Shown: piece by piece, positions 1 to 12,303 of the stretch
Numbering within the stretch: the stretch's first letter is position 1
Layout: every line of letters starts with the position of its first letter
Assembly: GCF_003369795.1 (NCBI RefSeq)
Contig: NZ_CP026730.1
Location: 930,001-994,000 of the forward strand
Direction: 5' to 3'
Source of the DNA: Streptomyces sp. CB09001
Lineage (GTDB): Bacteria > Actinomycetota > Actinomycetes > Streptomycetales > Streptomycetaceae
Length of the DNA: 64,000 nucleotides
Translations under genes and position numbers: made by a program
The notes under the pieces: model-generated
The model's database searches: none
Told to the model about the DNA's origin: nothing
What the model saw: only the letters and a program-made list of their open reading frames with translations

Positions 1-2436
<2,436 letters not shown>

Positions 2437-2493
2437 GAGGACTCCTCGTGCGCGATCCGGGTCCCCCGGTCAGGCTCCGGATACCCCATGGTA

Positions 2494-2516
2494 GCGATCC
2501 TGCCCTCCAGGATCGC
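2494..2516. repeat. 9-bp inverted repeat in the relA leader
   Basis: GCGATCCTG and its complement CAGGATCGC flank a 5-base CCCTC loop, about 60 bases upstream of the relA start. It could be a hairpin in the relA leader RNA or a dyad protein-binding site. I see no poly-U tract, so it is not an obvious terminator. Its function is unknown. Confidence 0.4.
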
Positions 2517-2553
2517 CTTCTGGCCAATGTGAGGGCTGTCAACCCGTGCAACG

Positions 2554-2592
2554 CCTGGGGCGGGCGCCGGATTCCTCCGGGCCCGCCCCAGG
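2554..2592 (-). terminator. Hairpin downstream of apt
   Basis: A perfect 12-bp GC stem (CCTGGGGCGGGC and its complement) with a 15-base loop lies about 18 bases past the apt stop. It has no T-run, as is usual in Streptomyces. It probably ends the secDF-apt transcript before relA. Confidence 0.6.
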
Positions 2593-2609
2593 GGTGCGGT
2601 TCGCACGGT

Positions 2610-3158
2610 TCAGACCGTGAGCAGTGCCTTCAGCGGTGCCCCGGCCAGGGCGGGCTCCAGACGGGCACGGCCGCCGAGGAAGCCCAGCTCCATCAGGACG
2701 GCGAGGCCCGCGACCTCGGCGCCGGCCCGCCGGATCAGCTCCAGCGAGGCCTCGGCGGTGCCGCCGGTGGCGAGGACGTCGTCGACGACCAGCACGCGGT
2801 CGCCCGCGGTGAGGTCCTCGGCGTGCACCTCGATCTCGGCGGAGCCGTACTCCAGGTCGTAGGCCTGGCTGAGCGTGGCTCCGGGGAGCTTGCCCGCCTT
2901 GCGTACGGGGATGAAGCCGAGGCCCGCCCTCAGGGCCACCGGGGCGCCGAGGATGAAGCCGCGGGCCTCTAGGCCGACGACCTTGGTGGCGCCGGTGTGC
3001 CCGGCGACCTCGGCGAGCGCGTCGGTCAGGGCGGCGAACGCGGCCGGGTCCGCCAGGAGGGGGGTGATGTCCTTGAACACCACGCCCGGCTCCGGGTGGT
3101 CGGCCACGTCACGGATGCGGCTGAGCAGCAGCTCCGTGATGCCGGTCGTCTCGGTCAT
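2610..3158 (-). CDS. apt: Adenine phosphoribosyltransferase
   Basis: This cytoplasmic purine-salvage enzyme converts adenine plus PRPP to AMP and pyrophosphate. The 182-residue length is normal for the family. The type I PRPP-binding motif VLVVDDVLATGGT sits at residues 122-134, and GLEARGFILG near 62-71 is the usual adenine-PRT segment. The ATG at 3158 overlaps the secF stop as ATGA, so translation is probably coupled to secF. The yajC-secD-secF-apt-relA order is conserved in actinobacteria, linking purine salvage to ppGpp metabolism by position only. Confidence 0.95.
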   Translation of the reverse strand: MTETTGITELLLSRIRDVADHPEPGVVFKDITPLLADPAAFAALTDALAEVAGHTGATKVVGLEARGFILGAPVALRAGLGFIPVRKAGKLPGATLSQAYDLEYGSAEIEVHAEDLTAGDRVLVVDDVLATGGTAEASLELIRRAGAEVAGLAVLMELGFLGGRARLEPALAGAPLKALLTV

Positions 3159-4276
3159 CGGCGCTTCCCCGAGGGTCGGCCGCGGCCCCTGCCACGGGAC
3201 GCGGGCTGGTTGCGGGGGCCGACGACCGCGGGTGCGGCGTCGTCCGGCTCGTCGGCGGCGTACGCCTCCTCGTCGGCCGCGGACTCCGGGCTCTCGCCCT
3301 TGGCGGCCGCCTGGGCACGCTTGGCGAGGACCCGCTTCTTGAGGGCCTTCATCTGCGGCTCGGCCTCCTTGAGGTCGGCGACGAGCGGCGTGGCGATGAA
3401 GATCGACGAGTAGGCGCCCGCGGCGAGACCGACGAACAGCGACAGCGAGATGTCGTTGAGCATGCCGGCGCCGAGGACACCGCCGCCGATGAACAGCAGA
3501 CCGCCCACCGGCAGCAGCGCGACCACCGTGGTGTTGATGGAGCGGACCAGGGTGCTGTTGATCGAGCGGTTGGCGATCTCCGCGTAGGTCCAGCGGGTCT
3601 GTTTGGTGATGTCCCGGGTCTGCTCCTTGAGGCTGTCGAAGACGACGACCGTGTCGTAGAGCGAGTAACCGAGGATCGTCAGCAGACCGATCACCGTGCC
3701 TGGGGTGACCTCGAAGCCGACCAGGGCGTAGATGCCCACGGTGATGGTGATGTCGTGGATCAGCGCGACGAAGGCGGCGAGCGCCATCCGCCACTCGAAG
3801 GCGATCGCCAGGTAGATCACCACGAGGACCATGAAGATCCCGAGGCCCTGCCAGGCCTTGTTCGCGATCTGGTCACCCCAGCTGGGGCCGACCAGGTCGG
3901 CGTTGATCTTCTCCGCGGAGACGTCCAGGTTCTTGGAGAGGTCCTCCTTGATCTGGTCCGACTGCTGGGTGTCGGTGCCCGCGATCTGGATGCGGAGGCT
4001 GCCGTCGCCGAGCTTCTGGACGATGGCGTCGTGGCCGGAGGCCTCCTCCGCCCAGGTCTCGGTCTGGGCGACCGAGGCGCTCATGTTCTTCGGGGTGGTG
4101 AAGACCGCGCCGCCCTGGAACTCGATGCCCATGTGCAGGCCGCGCACCGCCAGGCCGACGATGGCCGTGATGGTGATGAGGATCGAGATGCCGTACCAGA
4201 TCTTGCGGTTCTTGACGAAGTCGTAGCCGACCTCGCCGTGGTGCAGTCGGGCGCCGAGTGTGCCGAGCTTCGACAT
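3155..4276 (-). CDS. secF: Protein translocase subunit SecF
   Basis: This membrane protein works with SecD to finish preprotein export by the Sec translocon, using the proton-motive force. It has 373 residues. After a short cytoplasmic start there is a first membrane span (about 31-48), the conserved GIEFQGGAVF motif at the head of the extracytoplasmic domain, then five more predicted spans ending near residue 310. The C-terminal tail is hydrophilic, rich in Ala/Glu then Arg/Gly, and presumably cytoplasmic. The gene starts 3 bases after the secD stop and overlaps apt by 4 bases, so the three genes are one transcript. Confidence 0.96.
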   Translation of the reverse strand: MSKLGTLGARLHHGEVGYDFVKNRKIWYGISILITITAIVGLAVRGLHMGIEFQGGAVFTTPKNMSASVAQTETWAEEASGHDAIVQKLGDGSLRIQIAGTDTQQSDQIKEDLSKNLDVSAEKINADLVGPSWGDQIANKAWQGLGIFMVLVVIYLAIAFEWRMALAAFVALIHDITITVGIYALVGFEVTPGTVIGLLTILGYSLYDTVVVFDSLKEQTRDITKQTRWTYAEIANRSINSTLVRSINTTVVALLPVGGLLFIGGGVLGAGMLNDISLSLFVGLAAGAYSSIFIATPLVADLKEAEPQMKALKKRVLAKRAQAAAKGESPESAADEEAYAADEPDDAAPAVVGPRNQPASRGRGRGRPSGKRR

Positions 4277-4279
4277 CTC

Positions 4280-6097
4280 TCACGCCTCCTTCGGGTCGAC
4301 AGGGCCGGCGGCAGGACGGGACGGACGGCGGGTGCGGCGCAGCGGCGGCTTGGCACCCAGGGCCTTGGGGTCGAGGCCGGACCACTTGTGACCGCTCGCG
4401 AAGAACTTGCGCCGCGCCATCAGCGTCAGCAGCGGCTTGGTGAAGAGGAACACCACCACCACGTCGAGCAGGGTCGTCAGACCGAGCGTGAACGCGAAGC
4501 CCTGCACCTTGCCGACGGTGACGATGAAGAGCACCGCGGCGGCGAGGAAGGACACGAAGTCGGAGACGAGGATGGTGCGCCGGGCGCGCGGCCAGGCCCG
4601 CTCGACGGCGGGACGCAGCGTGCGGCCCTCCCGGATCTCGTCGCGGACGCGTTCGAAGTACACGATGAACGAGTCCGCCGTGATGCCGATGGCGACGATG
4701 GCACCGCACACGGCCGGCAGGTTCAGCGCGAAGCCGATGGTCGGGCCGAGCAGCGCCATGATCACGTACGTGAGGCCGGCCGAGACCAGCAGCGAGCAGA
4801 CGGCGATGAACGACAGCCCGCGGTAGTAGAACAGCAGGTAGAGGACGACCAGGGCGAGACCGATGGCGCCCGCGATCAGACCGGCCTTGAGCTGCTCACC
4901 GCCGAGCGCGGCGGTGACGGTGGTGACGCTGTCCTCCTTGAAGGTCAGCGGCAGCGCGCCGTAGGACAGCATGTTGGCGAGGCTCTGGGCCTCCTCCTGG
5001 TCGAAGCTGCCGGAGATCTCCGCGTTGCCGCCGGTGAGCGCCTGGCTGACGTACGGGTCGGAGACGACCTCGTTGTCCAGGACGATGGCGAACTGGTTCT
5101 GCGGGGACTGGTTCTGCGCCAGCTTGCCGGTGATGTCCGCGAACTTCTTGCTGCCCTTGTCCGTGAACTTCATCGTCACGGTCCAGCCGGCGGCGGTCTG
5201 CGTGTTGTAGACGGCCTCGGCCTCGTCGACCTCGGTGCCGTCGACCGCGGCGGGGCCGAGGATGTACTTCTGCCACTGGCCCTGCGAGTTCTGGCCGCAG
5301 GCCACCGTCGCGTCGCCCGGCTTGGCACCGTCACCGGCCTTGGCGCGGGCGTTCTTGTCGGTGCAGTCCAGGGCCGCGTACTGCTGCTGCAGCTTGGCGG
5401 TGGCGTCGTCGCCGGAGGCGCTGGCGCTCGGGGACGGGGAGGCTCCGTCGGAGCTCGTCGCGGACGGGCTGGGGTCGGCCTTCAGGGCGTCGCTGGCGGC
5501 GCGGCCCTGGGAGGTGGCGCTCGCCGAGGCGGAGTCGGACGGCGTGCCGCCGGCCTTGTCGCCGTCGGTGGCCTTGTCACCGTCGGTGGCCTTGTCACCG
5601 TCGGTGGCCTTGTCGGTCGCCTTGTCGGTCGCCTTGTCCGTGGCGCCGCCGGCCTCGCTCGCCGAGGGGGTGCCGGTCGCGTTGGCGCCGGAGAGTTCGG
5701 TGGCGAGGACCGGGCGGAAGTACAGCTTGGCGGTGGTGCCGACCTGCTGCCGGGCTTCCTTCGAGTTCGTCCCCTTGGGGATGTTGACGATGATGTTCCG
5801 GTCGCCCTGGGTCTGGACCTCGGCCTCGGAAACACCCAGACCATTGACCCGGCGGTTCATGATCTCGACCGCGGTGTCCATGTTGGTCTTGTTGATCGCG
5901 GACTCCTGGCCCGCCTCCGGCACGGCCCGGAGCGTGATGCTCGTACCGCCCGCCAGGTCGATGCCGAGACGCGGAGTCGTGTGCCCGGAGGCGAACATGC
6001 CCCCGGTGAGCGCCACGATGGCGATCAGAATCAGGGCCAGCGAGCGCCCGGGCTTACTCTGAGCGCTCGCATTCTTTCCCTTTTTAGGTGCTACCAC
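4280..6097 (-). CDS. secD: Protein translocase subunit SecD, with a low-complexity repeat insertion
   Basis: SecD is the partner of SecF in late-stage protein export. The start is a GTG at 6097, with GGAG nine bases upstream. It has one N-terminal span (about 21-42), the motif LGIDLAGGTSITL, a large extracytoplasmic domain, and five C-terminal spans (from about residue 400). At 605 residues it is longer than many family members. The excess is a Ser/Ala/Thr/Asp-rich stretch at about residues 138-250 inside the extracytoplasmic P1 region. That stretch contains tandem ATDK and ATDGDK units. Such an insertion should be a flexible, exposed linker, since the flanking conserved sequence reads through intact. 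yajC lies 135 bases upstream. Confidence 0.96.
   Translation of the reverse strand: MVAPKKGKNASAQSKPGRSLALILIAIVALTGGMFASGHTTPRLGIDLAGGTSITLRAVPEAGQESAINKTNMDTAVEIMNRRVNGLGVSEAEVQTQGDRNIIVNIPKGTNSKEARQQVGTTAKLYFRPVLATELSGANATGTPSASEAGGATDKATDKATDKATDGDKATDGDKATDGDKAGGTPSDSASASATSQGRAASDALKADPSPSATSSDGASPSPSASASGDDATAKLQQQYAALDCTDKNARAKAGDGAKPGDATVACGQNSQGQWQKYILGPAAVDGTEVDEAEAVYNTQTAAGWTVTMKFTDKGSKKFADITGKLAQNQSPQNQFAIVLDNEVVSDPYVSQALTGGNAEISGSFDQEEAQSLANMLSYGALPLTFKEDSVTTVTAALGGEQLKAGLIAGAIGLALVVLYLLFYYRGLSFIAVCSLLVSAGLTYVIMALLGPTIGFALNLPAVCGAIVAIGITADSFIVYFERVRDEIREGRTLRPAVERAWPRARRTILVSDFVSFLAAAVLFIVTVGKVQGFAFTLGLTTLLDVVVVFLFTKPLLTLMARRKFFASGHKWSGLDPKALGAKPPLRRTRRPSRPAAGPVDPKEA
5555..5644. 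repeat. In-frame tandem repeats inside secD (3 x 18 bp and 3 x 12 bp)
   Basis: Three 18-bp units (5555-5572, 5573-5590, 5591-5608; the last two identical) encode ATDGDK. Three 12-bp units (5609-5620, 5621-5632, 5633-5644; the first two identical) encode ATDK. All lengths are multiples of three, so copy-number change would keep the frame. The array falls in the extracytoplasmic insertion of SecD. Confidence 0.9.
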
Positions 6098-6232
6098 CTT
6101 TGCGTACTCCCTCTCGGGCCGCTTCGCGCCCAGAAGGCGTCACCGGCGGCCATCACATGGTGTCCGGATCCGTGCGAGCCGCGCGTCACTCGGGGTGCGC
6201 GGGAACCCGTCCCGCGCACCCCGGGGCACGGC

Positions 6233-6742
6233 TTACTTCGCCTCGGAACCGCCGTCGGACTTCTTCGCCTGCTCGTCCGTCTTCGCCTCGGCGGGCGCGG
6301 CGTCGGCCGTCGGCTCGTCGGCCGTCTCGTCGGCGGGCTCGGCCTTCTTGCCGAGGTCGACGGACTTGTCGTCGGAAGCGTCGTCGGCGGGGGCGTCGGT
6401 CTCGGTGAGGGAGGAGGCGTCGTCGGGGACGACGTCCGCGTCGGACTTCAGGTCGTGCTCGATGCCGTGGACGATGCGGTTGTACTCGTCGTCGGTGAGG
6501 ACGGCACCGATGGAGTTCTTGGCGAAGAGCAGCTCGACGCCCGGGCCGGCGTCGAGGAGGACCGTGTCGTCGTTGACCTCCTTGACCGTGGCGTACATGC
6601 CCCCGATGGTGCGGACACCGGTTCCGGGCTGCATCTCGTTCCGCATGTTGGCGGCCTGCTGCTGCTTCTTCTTCGCCGACCGGGTCATCAGGAACATGGC
6701 CCCGATGAGCACGATGAACGGGAGGAGGGTCACGAGACTCAC
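6233..6742 (-). CDS. yajC: Preprotein translocase subunit YajC
   Basis: This small accessory protein of the SecDF-YajC complex has one N-terminal membrane span (about residues 3-20), then a basic stop-transfer stretch (RSAKKKQQQ). A conserved cytoplasmic segment contains VRTIGGMYATVKEV. The start is a GTG at 6742. At 169 residues it is longer than the about 110 of E. coli. The extra part is an acidic Asp/Glu/Ala tail with Lys clusters, common in actinobacterial YajC. It lies upstream of secD in the same direction. Confidence 0.93.
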   Translation of the reverse strand: MSLVTLLPFIVLIGAMFLMTRSAKKKQQQAANMRNEMQPGTGVRTIGGMYATVKEVNDDTVLLDAGPGVELLFAKNSIGAVLTDDEYNRIVHGIEHDLKSDADVVPDDASSLTETDAPADDASDDKSVDLGKKAEPADETADEPTADAAPAEAKTDEQAKKSDGGSEAK

Positions 6743-6917
6743 GGGTCGGTACTTCCTTCACACGACCGCGATGGTGAGCGGCCTGATGGTTGGGGGTGTG
6801 TACGCCACCGACAAGGGTGGCATCGGCGGAGTCTAAGGGAGTCCGCGCGCATGGAACAACGCTCAGCATGGCACCGGGGTTCCTGCTCCGGCGAATGTGC
6901 CCCTCGTGAGCGGGTCG

Positions 6918-7991
6918 TCACGCCCCGAACAAGTCCTGTTGTCCGTTTCCTGAACTCTGCGAACGCGGCGGGGTGAGGCCGAGGTGCGCCCACGCGGCCG
7001 GAGTGGCCACCCGCCCGCGTGGGGTGCGGGCGAGCAGACCCTCCCGTACGAGGAAGGGTTCGGCGACCTCTTCCACTGTCTCACGCTCCTCCCCCACGGC
7101 GACGGCGAGCGTGGACAGGCCGACCGGTCCGCCGCCGAACAGCTTGAGGAGCGCCTCCAGCACCCCCCGGTCGAGGCGGTCCAGGCCCCGGGCGTCGACC
7201 TCGTACACGGCGAGGGCGGCCGCGGCGATCTCCTGGGTGATCAGGCCGTCGGCCTTGACCTGGGCGTAGTCGCGGACCCGGCGCAGCAGGCGGTTGGCGA
7301 TGCGGGGGGTGCCGCGGGAGCGGCCGGCGATCTCGGCGGCGCCGGTGGTGTCGATCTCGACGTCGAGCAGGCCGGCGGAACGGTGGATCACGCGCTCCAG
7401 TTCCGCCGGTCCGTAGAACTCCATGTGGGCGGTGAAGCCGAAGCGGTCGCGCAGCGGCGGCGGCAGCAGCCCGGCGCGCGTGGTGGCGCCGACCAGGGTG
7501 AACGGGGGCAGCTCCAGCGGGATGGCGGTGGCGCCGGGGCCCTTGCCGACGATGACGTCGACGCGGAAGTCCTCCATCGCCATGTAGAGCATCTCCTCGG
7601 CGGGCCGCGACATGCGGTGGATCTCGTCGAGGAAGAGGACCTCGCCCTCCTGGAGGGAGGAGAGGATCGCCGCGAGGTCACCGGCGTGCTGGATGGCGGG
7701 GCCCGAGGTGATGCGGATCGGGGCTTCCATCTCGGCCGCGATGATCATCGAGAGGGTGGTCTTGCCCAGGCCCGGGGCGCCGGAGAGGAGTACGTGGTCG
7801 GCGGTCGCCCCCCGCGCGCGTGCGGCCCGCAGCACCAGGTCGAGCTGCTCGCGGACCTTCTCCTGGCCGATGAACTCGCCCAGGTCCTGTGGGCGCAGGG
7901 CTGCCTCCACGGCCTGGTCCTCGCCGTCGGCGGCAGCGCCCACCAGCCGCTCGGCGGCGGCCTCCGCGTCGGTCGTGTCGTCCCAGTTCAC
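6918..7991 (-). CDS. ruvB: Holliday junction ATP-dependent DNA helicase RuvB
   Basis: RuvB is the AAA+ hexameric motor that drives branch migration of Holliday junctions with RuvA. It has 357 residues, the usual Streptomyces length. Walker [11 protein letters not shown] is at 71-80 and Walker [10 protein letters not shown] at about 119-127. The sensor segment LVGATTRAG and a C-terminal winged-helix domain follow. The GTG at 7991 was chosen because GGAG lies six bases upstream; the frame remains open further upstream but runs into ruvA. It is last in ruvC-ruvA-ruvB. Confidence 0.96.
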   Translation of the reverse strand: MNWDDTTDAEAAAERLVGAAADGEDQAVEAALRPQDLGEFIGQEKVREQLDLVLRAARARGATADHVLLSGAPGLGKTTLSMIIAAEMEAPIRITSGPAIQHAGDLAAILSSLQEGEVLFLDEIHRMSRPAEEMLYMAMEDFRVDVIVGKGPGATAIPLELPPFTLVGATTRAGLLPPPLRDRFGFTAHMEFYGPAELERVIHRSAGLLDVEIDTTGAAEIAGRSRGTPRIANRLLRRVRDYAQVKADGLITQEIAAAALAVYEVDARGLDRLDRGVLEALLKLFGGGPVGLSTLAVAVGEERETVEEVAEPFLVREGLLARTPRGRVATPAAWAHLGLTPPRSQSSGNGQQDLFGA

Positions 7992-8038
7992 TTCGTTCTC
8001 CTTGCCGTGGCGCACCGGGTCGGTGGTGGCGGGCGTGG

Positions 8039-8644
8039 TCAGCGGGCGCGGTTCAGCGTCTGCAGGGCGGCCTTGAGCAACTGGCCCACCTGCGGCGCGC
8101 CCCCGGCGGCCTCGGCCTGCGGCGCCACGGCGGAGACGGCTTCGTCGGCCTCGCGGGTCGCGTACCCGAGGCCGATCAGGGCGGCGTGCAGCTGGTCGCG
8201 CCAGCCGCTGCTGACCGGGGCGCCGACGGCGGGGGCGCCGATGGGCTCGCCGAGCCGGTCCTTCAGTTCCAGGAGCAGCTTCTGCGCTCCCTTCTTGCCG
8301 ATGCCGGGAACGGCGGTGAGCGCCTTCTCGTCGCCGGTGGAGACCGCTCTGCGCAGGGCGTCGGGCTGGTGCACGGCGAGCATGGCCTGGGCGAGGCGGG
8401 GGCCGACGCCGCTGGCGGTCTGGAGCAGCTCGAAGATCTGGCGCTCGTCGTCGTCGGCGAAGCCGTAGAGGGTGAGTGAGTCCTCCCGCACGACGAGGGA
8501 GGTGGCGAGCCTGGCCGGCTTGCCGAGCCGGAGCGTGGAGAGGGTGTTGGGCGTGCACTGGACGGCCATGCCGACGCCGCCGACCTCGACCACCGCGGCG
8601 TCGGGTGCGAGGGCGGCGACGGTGCCGCTGACGAAGGCGATCAT
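8039..8644 (-). CDS. ruvA: Holliday junction DNA helicase RuvA
   Basis: RuvA binds four-way junctions as a tetramer and loads RuvB. It has 201 residues. An N-terminal OB fold ([12 protein letters not shown]...) is followed by helix-hairpin-helix motifs ([14 protein letters not shown] and [14 protein letters not shown]) and a C-terminal RuvB-contact domain. The ATG at 8644 overlaps the ruvC stop as ATGA, so the two are translationally coupled. ruvB begins 47 bases downstream. Confidence 0.96.
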   Translation of the reverse strand: MIAFVSGTVAALAPDAAVVEVGGVGMAVQCTPNTLSTLRLGKPARLATSLVVREDSLTLYGFADDDERQIFELLQTASGVGPRLAQAMLAVHQPDALRRAVSTGDEKALTAVPGIGKKGAQKLLLELKDRLGEPIGAPAVGAPVSSGWRDQLHAALIGLGYATREADEAVSAVAPQAEAAGGAPQVGQLLKAALQTLNRAR

Positions 8645-9207
8645 GCGGGGCGGCCTTTCGACGGGTGGGGGTTCCGGGGGCGGCGCGGGCCCTGTGAGGT
8701 GTGCAGGGCCACGGCCTGCTGGAGGCGGTTCTGCGCGGGGGCGCGCCAGATGTGGCAGATGGCGAGGGCGAGGGCGTCCGCGGCGTCGGCGGGCCTGGGC
8801 GGGGCGGCGAGCCGGAGCAGGCGGGTGACCATGGCGCCGACCTGGGCCTTGTCGGCGCGGCCGCTGCCGGTGACGGCGGCCTTCACCTCGCTCGGCGTGT
8901 GCAGGGCGACGGGGATGCCGCGGCGGGACGCGCACAGGATCGCCACGGCGCTGGCCTGGGCGGTGCCCATGACGGTGCGGACGTTGTGCTGGCTGAAGAC
9001 GCGCTCCACGGCGACGAACTCCGGCCGGTGCTCGTCGAGCCACTGCTCGATGCCCTGCTCGACGGCGACAAGCCGGTGGCCGAGGTCGGCGTCCGCGGGC
9101 GTGCGGACGACGCCGACGCCGATCATGGTGAGCGGCCGGCCCGCGACACCCTCCACGACGCCGATCCCGCAACGGGTCAGCCCCGGGTCCACCCCCAGCA
9201 CGCGCAC
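8641..9207 (-). CDS. ruvC: Crossover junction endodeoxyribonuclease RuvC
   Basis: RuvC is the Holliday-junction resolvase, with a dimeric RNase H-like fold. It has 188 residues from a GTG at 9207. The first catalytic Asp is Asp7 in [14 protein letters not shown], the Glu is in EFVAVERVF, and the last acidic pair is in [13 protein letters not shown]. The order ruvC-ruvA-ruvB is the common actinobacterial one. A terminator-like hairpin ends yebC upstream, so ruvCAB probably has its own promoter in the 109-base gap, where I could not pick a clear -10. Confidence 0.95.
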   Translation of the reverse strand: MRVLGVDPGLTRCGIGVVEGVAGRPLTMIGVGVVRTPADADLGHRLVAVEQGIEQWLDEHRPEFVAVERVFSQHNVRTVMGTAQASAVAILCASRRGIPVALHTPSEVKAAVTGSGRADKAQVGAMVTRLLRLAAPPRPADAADALALAICHIWRAPAQNRLQQAVALHTSQGPRRPRNPHPSKGRPA

Positions 9208-9270
9208 GTACCCGGCCCCTCTCGTCGATCACCTGTTTGTGCAGGCTATCGGGTGCCACTGACAAAGCGA

Positions 9271-9301
9271 CGGGCCGACGGAGTGTGTCCCCGTCGGCCC
9301 G
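9271..9301 (-). terminator. Hairpin downstream of yebC
   Basis: A perfect 11-bp stem (CGGGCCGACGG and its complement) with a 9-base loop lies 15 bases past the yebC stop on the minus strand. It probably ends the pdxS-pdxT-yebC transcript before ruvCAB. Confidence 0.7.
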
Positions 9302-9316
9302 CTGAGCAGGGACGCG

Positions 9317-10069
9317 TTACGCGTCGACCTTCTCCATGATCTCGTCGCTGACGTCGAAGTTGGCGAAGACGTTCTGCACGTCGTCGCTGTCCTCCAGGGC
9401 GTCGATGAGCCGGAAGATCTTCCGCGCGCCGTCCTCGTCCAGCTCGACCTGCATGGTCGGCACGAAGTTGGCGTCGGCCGACTCGTAGTCGATGCCGGCC
9501 TCCTGGAGGGCGGTGCGGACCGCGACGAGGTCGGTGGCCTCGCTGAGCACCTCGAAGGACTCGCCGAGGTCGTTGACCTCCTCGGCCCCCGCGTCCAGGA
9601 CGGCGCCGAGGACGTCGTCCTCGCCCAGCTCGCCCTTGGGCACGATCACGACGCCCTTGCGGTTGAACAGGTACGACACCGAGCCCGGGTCGGCCATGGA
9701 ACCGCCGTTGCGGGTCATGGCGACGCGGACGTCGGAGGCGGCACGGTTGCGGTTGTCGGTGAGGCACTCGATGAGCACGGCGACACCGTTCGGACCGTAG
9801 CCCTCGTACATGATCGTCTCGTAGTCGGCGCCGCCGGCCTCCAGGCCGCCGCCGCGCTTGACCGCGGAGTCGATGTTCTTGTTGGGGACCGACTGCTTCT
9901 TCGCCTTCTGGATGGCGTCGTACAGCGTCGGGTTGCCCTCGATGTCGACGCCGCCCATGCGCGCCGCGACCTCGATGTTCTTGATCAGCTTCGCGAAGAG
10001 CTTGCCGCGCTTGGCGTCGATCACGGCCTTCTTGTGCTTCGTCGTAGCCCATTTAGAGTGGCCGGACAT
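9317..10069 (-). CDS. YebC/PmpR family protein (TACO1 family)
   Basis: The family is described both as a DNA-binding transcriptional regulator and, more recently, as a factor that helps ribosomes through difficult (proline-rich) sequences. The 250-residue protein starts with the signature [14 protein letters not shown] and has the usual three-domain length. The start ATG at 10069 follows AGGAGA. It sits between pdxT and ruvC, as in many bacteria, where yebC neighbours ruvC. The sequence does not decide between the two proposed roles. Confidence 0.93.
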   Translation of the reverse strand: MSGHSKWATTKHKKAVIDAKRGKLFAKLIKNIEVAARMGGVDIEGNPTLYDAIQKAKKQSVPNKNIDSAVKRGGGLEAGGADYETIMYEGYGPNGVAVLIECLTDNRNRAASDVRVAMTRNGGSMADPGSVSYLFNRKGVVIVPKGELGEDDVLGAVLDAGAEEVNDLGESFEVLSEATDLVAVRTALQEAGIDYESADANFVPTMQVELDEDGARKIFRLIDALEDSDDVQNVFANFDVSDEIMEKVDA

Positions 10070-10118
10070 CTGCCTGTCTCCTTCGCGTAACCCATCTCCT
10101 GCAACGAACGCAGGAATC

Positions 10119-10727
10119 CTACAAGGACTGAGCGGCCCGGTTCGCGCGCACCATGTCGGCGAAGAGGCGGTGCACGCGGTGGTCGCCGGTCAGTTCGGGG
10201 TGGAAGGACGTGGCCAGCGCGTTGCCCTGGCGGACCGCGACGATGTGACCGTCGTGCTCGGCGAGCACCTCGGCGGCCGCGCCCACGGACTCGACCCAGG
10301 GCGCGCGGATGAAGACGCCCTCCACGGGCTCGCCCTCGACGCCCCGGACGTCGACGGCGGCCTCGAAGGACTCGTTCTGCCGGCCGAAGGCATTGCGGCG
10401 CACGATCATGTCGATGCCGCCGACCGTCTCCTGTCCGGAGCGCGGGTCGAGGATCTTGTCGGCCAGCATGATCATGCCCGCGCAGGTGCCGTAGACGGGC
10501 ATGCCGTCCCGCACGCGCGCGCGGAGGGGGTCCATCACTCCGAAGAGGACGGCGAGCTTGGAGATGGTGGTCGACTCGCCGCCGGGCAGGACCAGGCCGT
10601 CCACCTCGGCGAGTTCCTCGGGGCGCCGCACCGGCCTGGCCACGGCGTCGGCCACGGCCAGGGCGACGAGGTGCTCCCGTACGTCGCCCTGGAGCGCCAG
10701 GACACCGATGACGGGGGTGTCACTCAT
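10119..10727 (-). CDS. pdxT: PLP synthase glutaminase subunit PdxT
   Basis: PdxT hydrolyses glutamine and channels ammonia to PdxS for pyridoxal 5'-phosphate synthesis (the ribose-5-phosphate/glyceraldehyde-3-phosphate route). It has 202 residues. The class I glutamine amidotransferase triad is visible: nucleophile Cys82 in YGTCAGM, and His176 and Glu178 in [14 protein letters not shown] at about 49-53 is the family oxyanion segment. It starts 11 bases after pdxS. Confidence 0.96.
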   Translation of the reverse strand: MSDTPVIGVLALQGDVREHLVALAVADAVARPVRRPEELAEVDGLVLPGGESTTISKLAVLFGVMDPLRARVRDGMPVYGTCAGMIMLADKILDPRSGQETVGGIDMIVRRNAFGRQNESFEAAVDVRGVEGEPVEGVFIRAPWVESVGAAAEVLAEHDGHIVAVRQGNALATSFHPELTGDHRVHRLFADMVRANRAAQSL

Positions 10728-10738
10728 GGCGGGACGCC

Positions 10739-11650
10739 CTACCAGCCGCGGTTGGCGTAGCGCTCGGTCTCGGGGAGGGTGTCGCAGTTGATGCCGACCA
10801 TGGCCTCGCCGAGGTTGCGGGACGCGTCCGCGATGATCTTCGGGTCGTCGTAGAAGGTGGTGGCCTTCACGATGGCGGCGGCGCGCTTGGCCGGGTCGCC
10901 GGACTTGAAGATGCCGGAGCCGACGAAGACGCCCTCGGCGCCGAGCTGACGCATGAGCGCGGCGTCGGCGGGGGTGGCGACACCGCCGGCCGAGAAGAGG
11001 ACGACCGGCAGCTTGCCCAGCTCGGAGACCTCCTTGACCAGCTCGTAGGGGGCGCGCAGCTCCTTGGCGGCGGCGTACAGCTCGTTGTTGTCGTAGCCGC
11101 GCAGCCGGGCGATCTCGTTCTTGATCTGGCGCAGGTGCCGGACGGCCTCTACGACGTTGCCGGTGCCGGCCTCGCCCTTGGAGCGGATCATGGCGGCGCC
11201 CTCGGCGATCCGGCGCAGGGCCTCGCCCAGGTTGGTGGCGCCACAGACGAAGGGGGTGGTGAAGGCGAACTTGTCGCTGTGGTTGACCTCGTCGGCCGGG
11301 GTGAGGACCTCGGACTCGTCGATGTAGTCGACGCCGAGGGACTGCAGGACCTGGGCCTCCACGAAGTGGCCGATGCGGGACTTGGCCATCACCGGGATGG
11401 ACACGGCGCCGATGATGCCCTCGATCATGTCCGGGTCGGACATCCGGGCCACGCCGCCGTCCTTGCGGATGTCGGCGGGGACGCGCTCCAGGGCCATGAC
11501 GGCCACGGCGCCCGCGTCCTCGGCGATCTTCGCCTGCTCCGGCGTGACGACGTCCATGATGACGCCGCCCTTGAGCTGCTCGGCCATGCCGCGCTTCACG
11601 CGGGCGGTGCCGGTCTCGGGTGCCTGGTTTTCGGAGAGCGTGCTGGACAC
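10739..11650 (-). CDS. pdxS: PLP synthase subunit PdxS
   Basis: PdxS is a (beta/alpha)8 enzyme that condenses ribose 5-phosphate, glyceraldehyde 3-phosphate and ammonia into PLP. It has 303 residues, normal for the family. [30 protein letters not shown] and [10 protein letters not shown] (with an active-site Lys) are all present. The GTG at 11650 was chosen because GAGG lies about six bases upstream and the following residues (SSTLSENQ...) lead directly into the family sequence. It forms an operon with pdxT. Confidence 0.97.
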   Translation of the reverse strand: MSSTLSENQAPETGTARVKRGMAEQLKGGVIMDVVTPEQAKIAEDAGAVAVMALERVPADIRKDGGVARMSDPDMIEGIIGAVSIPVMAKSRIGHFVEAQVLQSLGVDYIDESEVLTPADEVNHSDKFAFTTPFVCGATNLGEALRRIAEGAAMIRSKGEAGTGNVVEAVRHLRQIKNEIARLRGYDNNELYAAAKELRAPYELVKEVSELGKLPVVLFSAGGVATPADAALMRQLGAEGVFVGSGIFKSGDPAKRAAAIVKATTFYDDPKIIADASRNLGEAMVGINCDTLPETERYANRGW

Positions 11651-11760
11651 GGGTACCTCGCTGGGGAGAAGGGGGTTGTGCAGCAACGAGGAAACGTGAG
11701 GTGAGCAGGCCACAGCAAGGGCCAATGAGAAGGCGGTGGATCGTTTTCGCCCCCCGGGTG

Positions 11761-12303
11761 CTAGGCCGCCCGTTCCACCAGGGCGGCCGGCGGCTCGTCG
11801 TCCATCTCGAAGGCCAGCGGGAAGGGCGCGTGCCCGGCGAGGCGGAACCAGCGGACCTTGCGGTGCTCGCGCAGCCTGCGGGCGGCGCCCACCGCGTCGT
11901 TGTGGAAGCGCCGGGCCATCGGAACCCGCCGTACGGCCTCGGCCAGTTCGTGGGCCGCCGCCTCTCCCCCGGGCGCCTCGCGCACCACGTCCACCTGGGG
12001 TGCCTCGGCGAAGACGGCGCGCAGGGCCTGGCTCAGTTCGCTCTCGGAGACCTCCCGCAGCTCCTCCTCGGCCTGCCGGGCGGCGTGTGCGGCCTCGTAG
12101 AGGACCATGGAGGCGGCCGGGTCGAGCACGCCGGAGGTGGCGAGTTCCTGGGCCACGGACGCCCTGCGCAGCAACTGGGCGTCCAGGGCGGCACGGGCGG
12201 CGTCGATCCGGGCGTGCAGCCGGTCCAGGCGTCCCGCCGTCCAGCTGAGGTACAGGCCGACGGCGACGAGGACGACCAGGATCCAGATGAGGGTTGCGGT
12301 CAC
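11761..12303 (-). CDS. Membrane-anchored protein, LemA-like, function unknown
   Basis: This 180-residue protein starts at a GTG at 12303. One N-terminal membrane span (about 4-22, [17 protein letters not shown]) is followed by a cytoplasmic helical region rich in Ala, Arg, Glu and Leu. That pattern ([19 protein letters not shown]...) resembles LemA-type proteins, but the rest does not give a firm family match. It lies between the PIM biosynthesis genes and pdxS, in the same direction, and gene order here is conserved in actinobacteria. Upstream is a long GC-rich repeat region, so it is probably not co-transcribed with pimA. Confidence 0.75.
   Translation of the reverse strand: MTATLIWILVVLVAVGLYLSWTAGRLDRLHARIDAARAALDAQLLRRASVAQELATSGVLDPAASMVLYEAAHAARQAEEELREVSESELSQALRAVFAEAPQVDVVREAPGGEAAAHELAEAVRRVPMARRFHNDAVGAARRLREHRKVRWFRLAGHAPFPLAFEMDDEPPAALVERAA

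Noticed and set aside
3755-6976. A 1073-codon open frame on the plus strand
   Set aside because: It lies antisense to secF, secD and yajC, which are certain. Its product is a low-complexity Asp/Gly/Val/Arg mix, typical of an antisense frame in GC-rich DNA.
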